Shown: one piece after another, positions 12,517-22,668 of the stretch
How the letters are laid out: every line of letters starts with the position of its first letter
How positions within the stretch are numbered: position 1 is the stretch's first letter
From: Dyella sp. RRB7
GTDB taxonomy: Bacteria > Pseudomonadota > Gammaproteobacteria > Xanthomonadales > Rhodanobacteraceae
Length of the DNA stretch: 64,000 nt
Reading direction: 5' to 3'
Assembly: GCF_022761115.1 (NCBI RefSeq)
Contig: NZ_JAKWJS010000001.1
Coordinates: 1,302,001 to 1,366,000 of the forward strand
Made by a program: the position numbers and the translations under genes
The notes under the pieces: model-generated
The model's input: only the letters and a program-made list of their open reading frames with translations
What the model was told of the DNA's origin: nothing
The model's database searches: none

Positions 12517-13191
12517 CTAGCCCTCTTCCTCTTCCGGCATCGACGGCATCGATTCCTGATCCAGCGCGAGATGACTGGCGGCCAGCGCAACCTGGGTGCG
12601 GTTGTTCACGCCGAGCTTGCGCATGATCGCCGTCATATGGGCTTTCACGGTGGCTTCGGAGACGCCCAGGTCGTAGGCAATCTGCTTGTTGAGCAGGCCT
12701 TCGGCGATCATGGTGAGCACGCGAAACTGTTGCGGCGTGAGCGTCGCCACGCGATCGGCCACGGCGGCCTCGTCGGGCTTCAGCTCCAGGCCGCCACCGA
12801 CCAGTTGGTGCGGCATCCATACATCGCCGTCGAGCACCTTGCGGATCGCGGTGATGATGTCTTCGCCCGGCGTGGACTTGGGGATATAGGCCGATGCGCC
12901 ATGCGCGACGGCGCGGCGCGCCACCTGCGCTTCTTCATGCCCGGACACCACGATGGTCGGCAGGCCGGGGAACTGGCCGCGAATATGCACCAGTGCGGAA
13001 TAACCACGGGCACCGGGCATGTGCAGGTCCAGCAGCAACAGCTCGGCGTCCGGGTAGTGCTCGATCAGGCTCAGCAGGCTGTACACGCTGTCGGCGCAGT
13101 GCACGTGCGCCTCCGGCAAGGCGGCCAGCACCGCGCGCTGCAGGGCGTCGCGGAACAGCGGGTGATCGTCGGCGATCAATACGTCAGGCAT
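12517..13191 (-). CDS. CrbR-like LuxR-family response regulator
   Basis: A 224-residue two-component regulator. The receiver domain (1-120) has acidic pocket ADD at 7-9 and phospho-acceptor Asp55 (LLLLDLHMPG). A LuxR-type helix-turn-helix spans about 148-208 (LTPQQFRVLTMIAEG ... IAYDLGVSEATVKAHMTAIM). It ends with an acidic EEEEG. It is convergent with the SSS-domain kinase and transcribed in the same direction as acs, whose coding region ends 80 bases upstream of this start. In Vibrio and Pseudomonas, CrbS-CrbR activates acs during the acetate switch. The same pairing is inferred here. Confidence 0.87.
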   Translation of the reverse strand: MPDVLIADDHPLFRDALQRAVLAALPEAHVHCADSVYSLLSLIEHYPDAELLLLDLHMPGARGYSALVHIRGQFPGLPTIVVSGHEEAQVARRAVAHGASAYIPKSTPGEDIITAIRKVLDGDVWMPHQLVGGGLELKPDEAAVADRVATLTPQQFRVLTMIAEGLLNKQIAYDLGVSEATVKAHMTAIMRKLGVNNRTQVALAASHLALDQESMPSMPEEEEG

Positions 13192-13208
13192 GCAAGGTCA
13201 GCTTGTTG

Positions 13209-13263
13209 CAGGAGCGCACACTATGCGCGATGGAGACTGTCCGCACACCGGGTGCGCTCCTAC
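13209..13263. repeat. Inverted pair of REP-like elements (REPIN-like)
   Basis: AGGAGCGCAC (13210-13219) and its exact complement GTGCGCTCCT (13252-13261) face each other across 32 bases. Each half continues as a small hairpin (GCGCACACTATGCGCG on the left). This fits the GTAGGAGCGCAC-type REP sequences common in Xanthomonadales and Pseudomonas. It lies between acs and the downstream regulator gene. Confidence 0.65.
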
Positions 13264-13271
13264 GGTTCGGG

Positions 13272-15212
<1,941 letters not shown>

Positions 15213-15343
15213 CGTGGGGCTCCTGCGGCCGGGCGCTCCGGCCTCCTCATGGCGTTGGAAACCGCCGCGGCAACCTTGCCGTGCGGTAGCGGCCGAGTTT
15301 AGCGGTTGGCTGGTGATCGGTATGTTGCCGCTGACTTTCGACT

Positions 15344-15362
15344 TTGGTCGAGGTTCGACCAA
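15344..15362. promoter_or_regulatory. Perfect dyad between divergent acs and porin genes
   Basis: TTGGTCGA-GGT-TCGACCAA is an exact 8-bp inverted repeat with a 3-base centre. It sits 132 bases upstream of the acs ATG and 68 bases upstream of the porin ATG, so one dimeric regulator could serve both. The CrbR-like regulator encoded nearby is the obvious candidate, by position only. Confidence 0.5.
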
Positions 15363-15429
15363 TGGGGAATAGGCGCTCGCGCTGCAGCATCGACATGCTC
15401 GGCCCGTCATCGACCTGGGGAGGCGCGCC

Positions 15430-16944
15430 ATGACATCACCGATCACGACACGACGCAGTCGCCTGCTGGCACTTAGCATTGCCTGCGCGCTAGGCCTGCC
15501 GTTGGGCGTGCATGCCCAAAGCACCACGCAGGGCACCAGCACCAAGGAAAGCGCGCGCGAGCAACAGCTTGAGAAACGCGTGAATCAGCTGGAGCAGGAG
15601 CTGGCCGAACTGAAGGCCATGATCCAGGAGCAGAAGGCCACCACCACCCAGGCCGCACAGACAGCCCAGGCGGCCCAGGCCACGGCCGACCAGGCCAACA
15701 CCACCGCGCAGGCGGCATCCACCAAGGTGGCGGCGGCAGCCACCGAGAAACCGCAGTTCACCACGGCGCCGGGTCTGTCGGTGGCGTTGCACGGCTTCAT
15801 CAGCGCCACGGCGTTCGGGCAGGACAAGACGTTCTCCAATTACGGCAACGGCCAGAATGCCGAGGTACCGGCGCCACCCACGGCCGCCAACAAGGCCAAC
15901 GGCTATGCCGGCTCCCTCAGTGGCGTGGACATCCGCAACACGCGCTTCTGGCTCGACTTCACCGGTGCCAAGTTCAATGACCAGTGGAGTGGCGGCGGCC
16001 GCATCGAAATGGACTTCTTCGGCGGCAACAACGGCACCGGCGCGTATTCCCAGCAGCAGCCGATACCGCGCCTGCGCCAGGCCTATATGGACATCGTCAA
16101 TCCGGACAGCGGCACCACCTTCCGCGTCGGCCAGATGTGGGACCTGATGTTCCCGCTGGAAAACACCGCCACGTCGCTTTCGCACATCGCCTTCCCGCTG
16201 GGTTACGGCGTGGGCTTCATCGGCTGGCGCTATCCGGGCGCGATCTGGATGCAGGACCTCAACCATGGTTCGGACGGCGTCAAGTGGCGCCTGGACGTGG
16301 GCGTCTTCGAAGGCAACTGGAATGGCCCGCAGAACGAAGCGGGCACCTCCAACACCAATTACCTCAACGCCGGCGCCGCCAACTTCAGGCCGCAAGTGGA
16401 AGCACGCCTGCACGCGCAGGGCAGCGACTGGCTCGCCTACTTTGTCGCGCACTACTCCAAGATCGACCTCAACGGCGTGGGCAACATCGCGCCGAATCCG
16501 ATCAGGGACACCCTCAACAGCATCGGCTACGAAATCGGCGGACAGTGGAAGCCGGGGCCGTGGACGTTCAAGGGCCTGGCCTATTCCGGCAAGGCGTTGG
16601 GCGAGATCTTCGGCGCCATGTCGCAGTTCGGCAACATCAAGGAATCGGGCGGCTACGTACAGGCGGGCTACAACTTCACGCCGAAGTGGAGCGCCTGGGC
16701 GTTCTACTCGATGATCCGGCCGAACCAGAACGACGTGATCCAGTGGACCACCACCAGCCCCACGGCCGGCACCGCCTTGCTGAGGGACAACCAGGCGGCG
16801 TTGAGCCTGCAGTACGCCTCCGGTGCCTACGAACTGGGCATCGAGTGGATGTACGACAAGCTGCGTTACCAGGTGGGCGCCGATGGCCCGCACCAGAACG
16901 TCAATGGCAACCAGGTCAACCTGAGCGGTCTGTATCACTTCTGA
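15430..16944 (+). CDS. DcaP-like outer-membrane porin
   Basis: A 504-residue protein with a signal peptide ending near VHAQS (about residue 30), a coiled-coil segment (about 38-65, [20 protein letters not shown]), an alanine/threonine-rich stretch, and a beta-barrel from about residue 120 ending in YHF, the terminal aromatic typical of barrels. This layout matches DcaP-family trimeric porins, which admit small organic acids. GGGGAGG precedes the ATG. It is divergent from acs and 181 bases upstream of an MHS transporter, suggesting an uptake route for the same substrate class. Substrate is inferred. Confidence 0.8.
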   Translation: MTSPITTRRSRLLALSIACALGLPLGVHAQSTTQGTSTKESAREQQLEKRVNQLEQELAELKAMIQEQKATTTQAAQTAQAAQATADQANTTAQAASTKVAAAATEKPQFTTAPGLSVALHGFISATAFGQDKTFSNYGNGQNAEVPAPPTAANKANGYAGSLSGVDIRNTRFWLDFTGAKFNDQWSGGGRIEMDFFGGNNGTGAYSQQQPIPRLRQAYMDIVNPDSGTTFRVGQMWDLMFPLENTATSLSHIAFPLGYGVGFIGWRYPGAIWMQDLNHGSDGVKWRLDVGVFEGNWNGPQNEAGTSNTNYLNAGAANFRPQVEARLHAQGSDWLAYFVAHYSKIDLNGVGNIAPNPIRDTLNSIGYEIGGQWKPGPWTFKGLAYSGKALGEIFGAMSQFGNIKESGGYVQAGYNFTPKWSAWAFYSMIRPNQNDVIQWTTTSPTAGTALLRDNQAALSLQYASGAYELGIEWMYDKLRYQVGADGPHQNVNGNQVNLSGLYHF

Positions 16945-17125
16945 CCCACCGCGACGGCAGCGCGGGAAAGCGCTGCCGCCTGATCAGCCGGACCAAGGGC
17001 AAGGACAATCCCCGACCCCGGCAACGGCGAGAGAGGCACAGGGCGGCAGAGCCGCTCCGGTGGCTTGCACCCTGACATCCTGATCCATCTTCCCGACCGG
17101 GCAGTTCACCATCGAGGGCAACATC

Positions 17126-18784
17126 ATGGCTACGACCGCAGCGGACATGCGCGGATCGCTCGACACCAGCCACCGACGAGTCATCCTGGCATCCAGCCTC
17201 GGTACCGTGTTCGAGTGGTACGACTTCTACCTGTATGGATCGCTGGCTGCGCTGATCGGCAAGCATTTCTTCACCGGCCTCAACGAGACCAGCCAGTTCA
17301 TCTTCGCGTTGCTCGCGTTCGCCGCCGGCTTTGCGGTGCGGCCGTTCGGTGCCATCGTGTTTGGCCGTCTGGGCGACATGATCGGTCGCAAGCACACGTT
17401 CCTGATCACCATCATCATCATGGGCCTGTCGACCTTCCTGGTCGGCGTACTGCCCGGTTACGACAGCATCGGCGTGGCGGCGCCGGTGATCCTCATTGCG
17501 CTGCGCCTGCTGCAGGGCCTGGCGTTGGGCGGCGAGTACGGCGGCGCGGCCACCTATGTGGCGGAGCATGCGCCGCCGGGCAAGCGCGGCCTGTTCACCA
17601 GCTTCATCCAGATCACCGCCACCTTTGGCCTGTTCCTGTCGCTGCTGGTCATCCTGGGCACGCGACTGGGCCTGGGCGATGCCACCTTCGATACCTGGGG
17701 CTGGCGCGTGCCGTTCCTGGTCTCGTCGGTGCTGCTGATCGTGTCGGTGTATATCCGCCTGCAATTGGCCGAATCGCCGGTGTTCCAGCAGATGAAGGCC
17801 GAGGGCAAGCAGTCCAAGGCGCCGCTTACCGAAGCGTTTGGCCAGTGGAAGAACCTCAAGCTGGTGATTCTCGCGCTGCTCGGTGCCACGGCCGGCCAGG
17901 CGGTGGTGTGGTACACCGGCCAGTTCTATGCGTTGTACTTCCTCACCCAGAGCCTGAAGATCGACGGCACCACGGCCAACCTGCTGATCGCCGCCGCGCT
18001 GGCCATCGGCACGCCGTTCTTCGTGTTCTTCGGCTGGCTGTCCGACCGCATCGGTCGCAAGTCCATCGTGCTCGCCGGCTGCCTGCTGGCGGCGCTCACT
18101 TACTTCCCGATCTTCAAGGGACTTACCCATTTCGGCAATCCGGCCATCGAACAGGCGGCGGCCACGTCACCGGTGAAGGTGGTGGCGGACCCGAAGGCGT
18201 GCAGCTTCCAGTTCGATCCGGTGGGCAAGACCAAGTTCACCAGCTCGTGCGATGTGGCCAAGAGCGCGCTGGCCAAGAAAGGCATTCCATACGCCAACGT
18301 CACCGCCGAACCTGGCAGCGTGGCCGAGGTGAAGATCGGCGACACCAGCATTTCGTCGTTTGAAGGCGGCGCGCTCGACAGCAAGGCGTTCGCCGATCAG
18401 AGCAAGGCGTTCGGCGCGCGGATTTCTGCGGCGTTGAAGACGGCCGGTTATCCGGAGAAGGCCGATCCTGCCCAGTCCAACTACGTGATGCTGACCGTGC
18501 TGCTGGCGATCCTGGTGTTCTACGTCACCATGGTCTATGGACCCATCGCAGCGTGGCTGGTGGAGATGTTCCCCACGCGCATCCGCTACACCTCGATGAG
18601 CCTGCCGTATCACATCGGCAATGGCTGGTTCGGCGGCTTCGTGCCCACCATCGGTTTCATGCTGGTGGCATGGAAGGGCGATATCTACTATGGCCTGTGG
18701 TATCCGATCATCGTGGCCATCGGCACGTTCTTCATCGGCCTGTTGTTCTTGCGCGAAACCAAGGACGTCGATATCCGTCATTGA
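17126..18784 (+). CDS. MFS transporter, metabolite:H+ symporter (MHS) type
   Basis: A 552-residue inner-membrane transporter. It begins VILASSLGTVFEWYDFYLYG, the hallmark of the MHS group (ProP, ShiA, KgtP), and has RPFGAIVFGRLGDMIGRKHTF and LALGGEYGGAATYVAEH. The family usually has about 430-450 residues. Here a hydrophilic insert of about 110 residues (about 335-445, with two cysteines in KACSFQF and TSSCDVAK) lies before the last helices, known from a subset of relatives. Position beside acs and a porin suggests uptake of a short organic acid. Confidence 0.85.
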   Translation: MATTAADMRGSLDTSHRRVILASSLGTVFEWYDFYLYGSLAALIGKHFFTGLNETSQFIFALLAFAAGFAVRPFGAIVFGRLGDMIGRKHTFLITIIIMGLSTFLVGVLPGYDSIGVAAPVILIALRLLQGLALGGEYGGAATYVAEHAPPGKRGLFTSFIQITATFGLFLSLLVILGTRLGLGDATFDTWGWRVPFLVSSVLLIVSVYIRLQLAESPVFQQMKAEGKQSKAPLTEAFGQWKNLKLVILALLGATAGQAVVWYTGQFYALYFLTQSLKIDGTTANLLIAAALAIGTPFFVFFGWLSDRIGRKSIVLAGCLLAALTYFPIFKGLTHFGNPAIEQAAATSPVKVVADPKACSFQFDPVGKTKFTSSCDVAKSALAKKGIPYANVTAEPGSVAEVKIGDTSISSFEGGALDSKAFADQSKAFGARISAALKTAGYPEKADPAQSNYVMLTVLLAILVFYVTMVYGPIAAWLVEMFPTRIRYTSMSLPYHIGNGWFGGFVPTIGFMLVAWKGDIYYGLWYPIIVAIGTFFIGLLFLRETKDVDIRH

Positions 18785-18806
18785 CCGCGCCAAGCGCATA
18801 CAAGAA

Positions 18807-18838
18807 AGGCGCGACGGTCACCCGTCGCGCCTCTTCTT
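18807..18838. terminator. Bidirectional terminator-like hairpin
   Basis: AGGCGCGACGG (18807-18817) and CCGTCGCGCCT (18822-18832) form a perfect 11-bp stem with a 4-base loop. T-rich sequence follows on the + strand (CTTCTTT) and, more weakly, on the - strand. It separates the convergent transporter and GlsB-family genes. Confidence 0.8.
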
Positions 18839-18848
18839 TGGCCTTGGA

Positions 18849-19109
18849 TCAGGCGCGCTTGATCACGCCGATAATGGCCAGCAGGATGATCGCGCCGATC
18901 AATGCATAGACGATGTGGGTGACCAGCGGACTGACGATCACAAAGCTGATGCCCAGCATCGGCAACAGCCATCCGGCCAGGAATGCGCCGATGATGCCGA
19001 CCACGATGTTGCCGATCAGTCCGAAGCCGAAGCCGCGTACGATCAGCCCCGCCAGCCATCCGGCAATGGCGCCAACGAGCAGGAATATCAGCAAGCCTGT
19101 TGCGCTCAT
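18849..19109 (-). CDS. GlsB/YeaQ/YmgE-family small membrane protein
   Basis: An 86-residue, very hydrophobic protein with three predicted helices and many glycines (LIFLLVGAIAGWLAGLIVRG, LIGNIVVGIIGAFLAGWLLP). This is the transglycosylase-associated or GlsB family, commonly induced by stress but without known biochemical activity. The frame opens at 19184, but the ATG at 19109 has GGAG upstream and begins the family homology. Confidence 0.87.
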   Translation of the reverse strand: MSATGLLIFLLVGAIAGWLAGLIVRGFGFGLIGNIVVGIIGAFLAGWLLPMLGISFVIVSPLVTHIVYALIGAIILLAIIGVIKRA

Positions 19110-19273
19110 CGTGTTCTCCTCAAGGGGAACGGAAGAAAGAATGCGTTGATCGTGCGATGCCGCGCCGGAATGGTCGCGCGACATTCGTGATGTCGGGGTG
19201 ATTGAATGGCAAAGGCCTCCAAGGCACTACCATGCGCGTGTCCTGATGACGCACGGTGCCGGAGGGGAGCCGC

Positions 19274-21505
19274 ATGCCGACAACTACCGAAGGAATGCGC
19301 AAGCGCGGATCGCACCTGCGTCGTCGCTGGCGACACATGCTCGGCTGGACGGCGTTGCTGCTCGATCACCTCAAGCCGGTACGCGTATCACTGCTGGTAC
19401 TGGCAGCCGCCGTGGTGGTATTCGTTGGCGTGGACCAGGCGGCCGAGCTGTTCATCATCGCTCTCTGGACCGATCCCAGCGAGGCGCGCTACGTCGCGTT
19501 GCTGGCGAGCGGTGCGTTGGCCGGCGTGGCCATCTGGTATGCCGCACGCAATGCCTATCGGTTGTACTACCCGCGCTGGCCCGCCTTGCAGGACGAGCGC
19601 GCCGCGCCATTGCGCGATTGGGTGCCGCGCCTGCTCGGTGCGCTCGTGCCCTTGCTGCTTGCCCTGGGCTATGGGGTGGCCCTGATCAAACTGCCGCATG
19701 GGCCATGTGGCGAGACCGTTCATTGCGCGCAACGCAGCTGGCGTGCCCTGGGCCTGGTGATCGAATGCCTCGTGCTCCTCGTGTTCTTCATCACGCGCCG
19801 CCGCCTGTGGGGAATGGTATCGCCGCGTTATCGCCTGCGCTCGCCACCACGCAGTTCCCCGTCGGCCGAGAAACGCGTGTGGCGCGTGCGCGACCTCGGC
19901 ACGGTGCCATGCGTCATCTACGCGGTGGTGGTGGTGCTCAATATTGTCGCCACCGTGTTGATCGCACTGCGACCCGAGGCGCTGGATGGCATCGGCCCGC
20001 TGGCCATCCTGCTGATTGCCGAAGCCTTCCTGTGCCTCAGTGGCAGCCTGATCTGCATGATCGGCGACCGTCGTGGCGTGCCGCTGCTCAGTGCGATGCT
20101 GCTGCTCAGCGCCTCCCTGCATGGCTTGCATCTCAACGACAACCACAAGGTGCGCCAGTACCCGACGATGAGCACGCACCAGCATCCGGCGACGCCGCCC
20201 GCCGATACGCGCCCGGCCTTCGACGACTATGCGAATGCATGGCTGGATGATCGCTGCGCGGGCCGTGCGATCTGCCCGGTGATCCTGGTTTCCAGCGAAG
20301 GCGGCGGCATCCGTGCCGCGGCGTGGACCGCGCTGGTGCTCAGTCGCTTGACCGCGCTGGTGGATGCATCCGCGCCCTCGCCGGGCGAGCCATTGGTGGC
20401 GCGCTACCTGTTTGCCGCAAGCGGCGTGTCGGGGGGCAGCCTGGGTTTGGCCACCTATGTGAGCCTGCTGCAGCAGCCGGCGCCCGCACCGGGATGGACG
20501 CAGGAGCAGCGCGCGCAGGACGTGCTTGGCCACGATTTTCTCGCGCCCACGCTTGCCAATGCCTTCTTTGTCGACTTCACCCAGCGCTGGTTGCCGGGTG
20601 CATGGTTGAACGATCGCGCCCGCGCGTTGACCCGCGCCTGGGAATCGGCCGCGCGCACGCAAGGCGTCACCGCTTTCGAGCAACCGTTCAGCGCGCTTTA
20701 CCGGCAGGCGGATGGAACGGTATCCACCGCGCTGCCGGCGCTATTCTTCAACAGCACCACCGTGGCCGAGGGCCGGCGCTTCGTGCAGCACCCGTTCCGG
20801 CCCATCGGCACGCCACAGCGCGAAGTGTGGACGGCCGCCTTCGACGGCTCCAGCTGGCTCGACCCGCGCGTACCGTTGAGTGAGGTGGTGCTCAATAGCG
20901 CGCGGTTCACCTACATCAGCCCGGCCGGCACGCTGGAAACCGGCGCCAGGAACCCGCCAGCGCCCAGGCGCCTGCAACTGGTCGATGGCGGCTACTTCGA
21001 AAACTCCGGTACCACCACCCTGCTGGAAGTGATGCGTCTGCTGCGCACCAAGGCGACGCAGCGCAAGCAGACGCTGCGCTTCATCGTCATCCATGTCAGC
21101 AACGATCCGCAGATCAGCGACTTCGTCGATAACCACGATGCCGCTCATCCGTGGCCGTTCTATTCCGCGCTGTGTCCGCCGGCACCCAGCGCCAAGCCTG
21201 ACAGCGTTCGCGGCGAGGCGACCGCGCCGTTCGACGCCTTGCTCAATACACGCAATGCGCGCGGCGATTACGCGCGCGTGCAACTGCTGCACGCACTCAA
21301 GCCCAATGATGCCGATCCTGCGCAAGGCGACATGCTCTGGCATTTCCGCCTGTGTCCCGGCAACTACCCCATCCCGCTGGGCTGGACCATTTCCAGCTCG
21401 GTATTCACCGAACTCGATCGCCAGGTCACGCAGGAATACCCATTGGCGGCGATGGCCAAGGCGTTGCAGCAACAGCTGGCGCCCGGCGCCCAGGTGTCGC
21501 GTTGA
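19274..21505 (+). CDS. Patatin-like phospholipase with N-terminal membrane domain
   Basis: A 743-residue protein. The first third has about six hydrophobic segments (for example VRVSLLVLAAAVVVFVGVDQ and LGALVPLLLALGYGVALIKL). The rest carries patatin features in order: glycine-rich oxyanion motif SSEGGGIRAAAW, nucleophile GVSGGSLG (GxSxG-type) and the dyad aspartate in DGGYFENSG. A membrane-bound acyl hydrolase is inferred; substrate unknown. The ATG at 19274 is chosen because GGAGGGG lies just before it; a GTG at 19256 is the alternative. The next gene starts 29 bases later on the same strand. Confidence 0.8.
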   Translation: MPTTTEGMRKRGSHLRRRWRHMLGWTALLLDHLKPVRVSLLVLAAAVVVFVGVDQAAELFIIALWTDPSEARYVALLASGALAGVAIWYAARNAYRLYYPRWPALQDERAAPLRDWVPRLLGALVPLLLALGYGVALIKLPHGPCGETVHCAQRSWRALGLVIECLVLLVFFITRRRLWGMVSPRYRLRSPPRSSPSAEKRVWRVRDLGTVPCVIYAVVVVLNIVATVLIALRPEALDGIGPLAILLIAEAFLCLSGSLICMIGDRRGVPLLSAMLLLSASLHGLHLNDNHKVRQYPTMSTHQHPATPPADTRPAFDDYANAWLDDRCAGRAICPVILVSSEGGGIRAAAWTALVLSRLTALVDASAPSPGEPLVARYLFAASGVSGGSLGLATYVSLLQQPAPAPGWTQEQRAQDVLGHDFLAPTLANAFFVDFTQRWLPGAWLNDRARALTRAWESAARTQGVTAFEQPFSALYRQADGTVSTALPALFFNSTTVAEGRRFVQHPFRPIGTPQREVWTAAFDGSSWLDPRVPLSEVVLNSARFTYISPAGTLETGARNPPAPRRLQLVDGGYFENSGTTTLLEVMRLLRTKATQRKQTLRFIVIHVSNDPQISDFVDNHDAAHPWPFYSALCPPAPSAKPDSVRGEATAPFDALLNTRNARGDYARVQLLHALKPNDADPAQGDMLWHFRLCPGNYPIPLGWTISSSVFTELDRQVTQEYPLAAMAKALQQQLAPGAQVSR

Positions 21506-21534
21506 CTGAGACGTGCCGGGCGCACACTGGATGC

Positions 21535-22626
21535 ATGGCCGACACCTCCTTCCCATCGCAAGCATTCAAGGGTCGCGGCGCCGCCTCCAACCCCGAGGGG
21601 CGCTTCGAATCGATCCGCCACCATGCGGAGGACGACGGCTGGCAAAGCCTGTTGCTGGACGAGGCCGCTCCCCGGCCGCGCACCGAGGTCACCGAGGAAC
21701 GCGCACGCAGCGTCATCACGCGCAACGACTCGCCGGACATCCATTTCAGCCAGGCGCTCAACCCTTATCGCGGGTGCGAACATGGCTGCATCTATTGTTT
21801 CGCGCGGCCGTCGCACAGCTATCTCAATCTCTCGCCGGGCCTCGACTTCGAGACCAAGTTGCGCGCGAAGAGCAACCTGGCCGAGGTGCTGCGGCTGGAA
21901 CTGGCGCGGCCGGGTTACACGGTCAGTCCGATCAACATCGGCAGCAACACCGATCCCTACCAGCCGATCGAGCGTCGCTGGAAACTGACGCGGGCTGCAT
22001 TGGAGGTGCTGGCCGAATGCCATCACCCGTGCACCATCGTCACCAAGAACGCGATGGTGGAGCGTGACCTGGACATTCTCGCGCCGATGGCGCGCGAAAA
22101 ACTGGTGCAGGTCTTCGTGTCGGTGAACTCACTGGACAACCATCTCGCGGCCAAGCTGGAACCGCGCGCCAGCGCACCGCACCGGCGCATCAAGGCGATC
22201 CGCACGCTGGCCGACGCCGGCGTACCGGTAGGCGTATTGGTGGCGCCGATCATTCCCGCCCTCAACGATGGCGATATGGAAGCGGTGCTGGAACAAGCAG
22301 CCGAGGCCGGTGCCCGTTGCGCGGGCTACACCACGTTGCGATTGCCGTACGAATTGAAAGCGCTGTTCCGCGAATGGCTGGCGCTGCATGCACCGCAACG
22401 CGCCGCGCACGTCATGAGCCTGGTGCAGCAGATGAATGGTGGCCGCGACTACGACAGCAACTTCGCCACGCGCATGCGCGGGCAAGGCGTGTTTGCGGAG
22501 TTGATCCGCCGCCGCTTCGACGTGGCCTGCCGCAAGCACGGCTTTGGCCGTGCGCGGGAGTTGTGGCTGGATACAACGAAGTTCGTACCGCCGCGCAAGC
22601 CGTCGCCGCAGGGGCAGTTGTTCTAA
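21535..22626 (+). CDS. PA0069-family radical SAM protein
   Basis: A 363-residue radical SAM enzyme. The cluster motif is YRGCEHGCIYCFARP (CxxxCxxC, about residues 80-92), followed by INIGSNTDPYQPIE and a TIM-barrel pattern, as in the PA0069/SplB-like group. The reaction is unknown for this family. The ATG at 21535 is where homology begins. It is downstream of the membrane patatin gene and convergent with an S9 peptidase gene, with a hairpin between. Confidence 0.88.
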   Translation: MADTSFPSQAFKGRGAASNPEGRFESIRHHAEDDGWQSLLLDEAAPRPRTEVTEERARSVITRNDSPDIHFSQALNPYRGCEHGCIYCFARPSHSYLNLSPGLDFETKLRAKSNLAEVLRLELARPGYTVSPINIGSNTDPYQPIERRWKLTRAALEVLAECHHPCTIVTKNAMVERDLDILAPMAREKLVQVFVSVNSLDNHLAAKLEPRASAPHRRIKAIRTLADAGVPVGVLVAPIIPALNDGDMEAVLEQAAEAGARCAGYTTLRLPYELKALFREWLALHAPQRAAHVMSLVQQMNGGRDYDSNFATRMRGQGVFAELIRRRFDVACRKHGFGRARELWLDTTKFVPPRKPSPQGQLF

Positions 22627-22633
22627 CGACAGA

Positions 22634-22663
22634 TGCTCCCTCTCGCTTTGGGGAGAGGGAGCA
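22634..22663. terminator. Hairpin between convergent radical SAM and peptidase genes
   Basis: TGCTCCCTCTC (22634-22644) and GAGAGGGAGCA (22653-22663) form a perfect 11-bp stem with an 8-base loop between two convergent stop codons. It has no T tract, and resembles the CT-rich hairpins at 12481 and 48708, so it may be a dispersed repeat acting as a terminator. Confidence 0.6.
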
Positions 22664-22668
22664 AGCGT

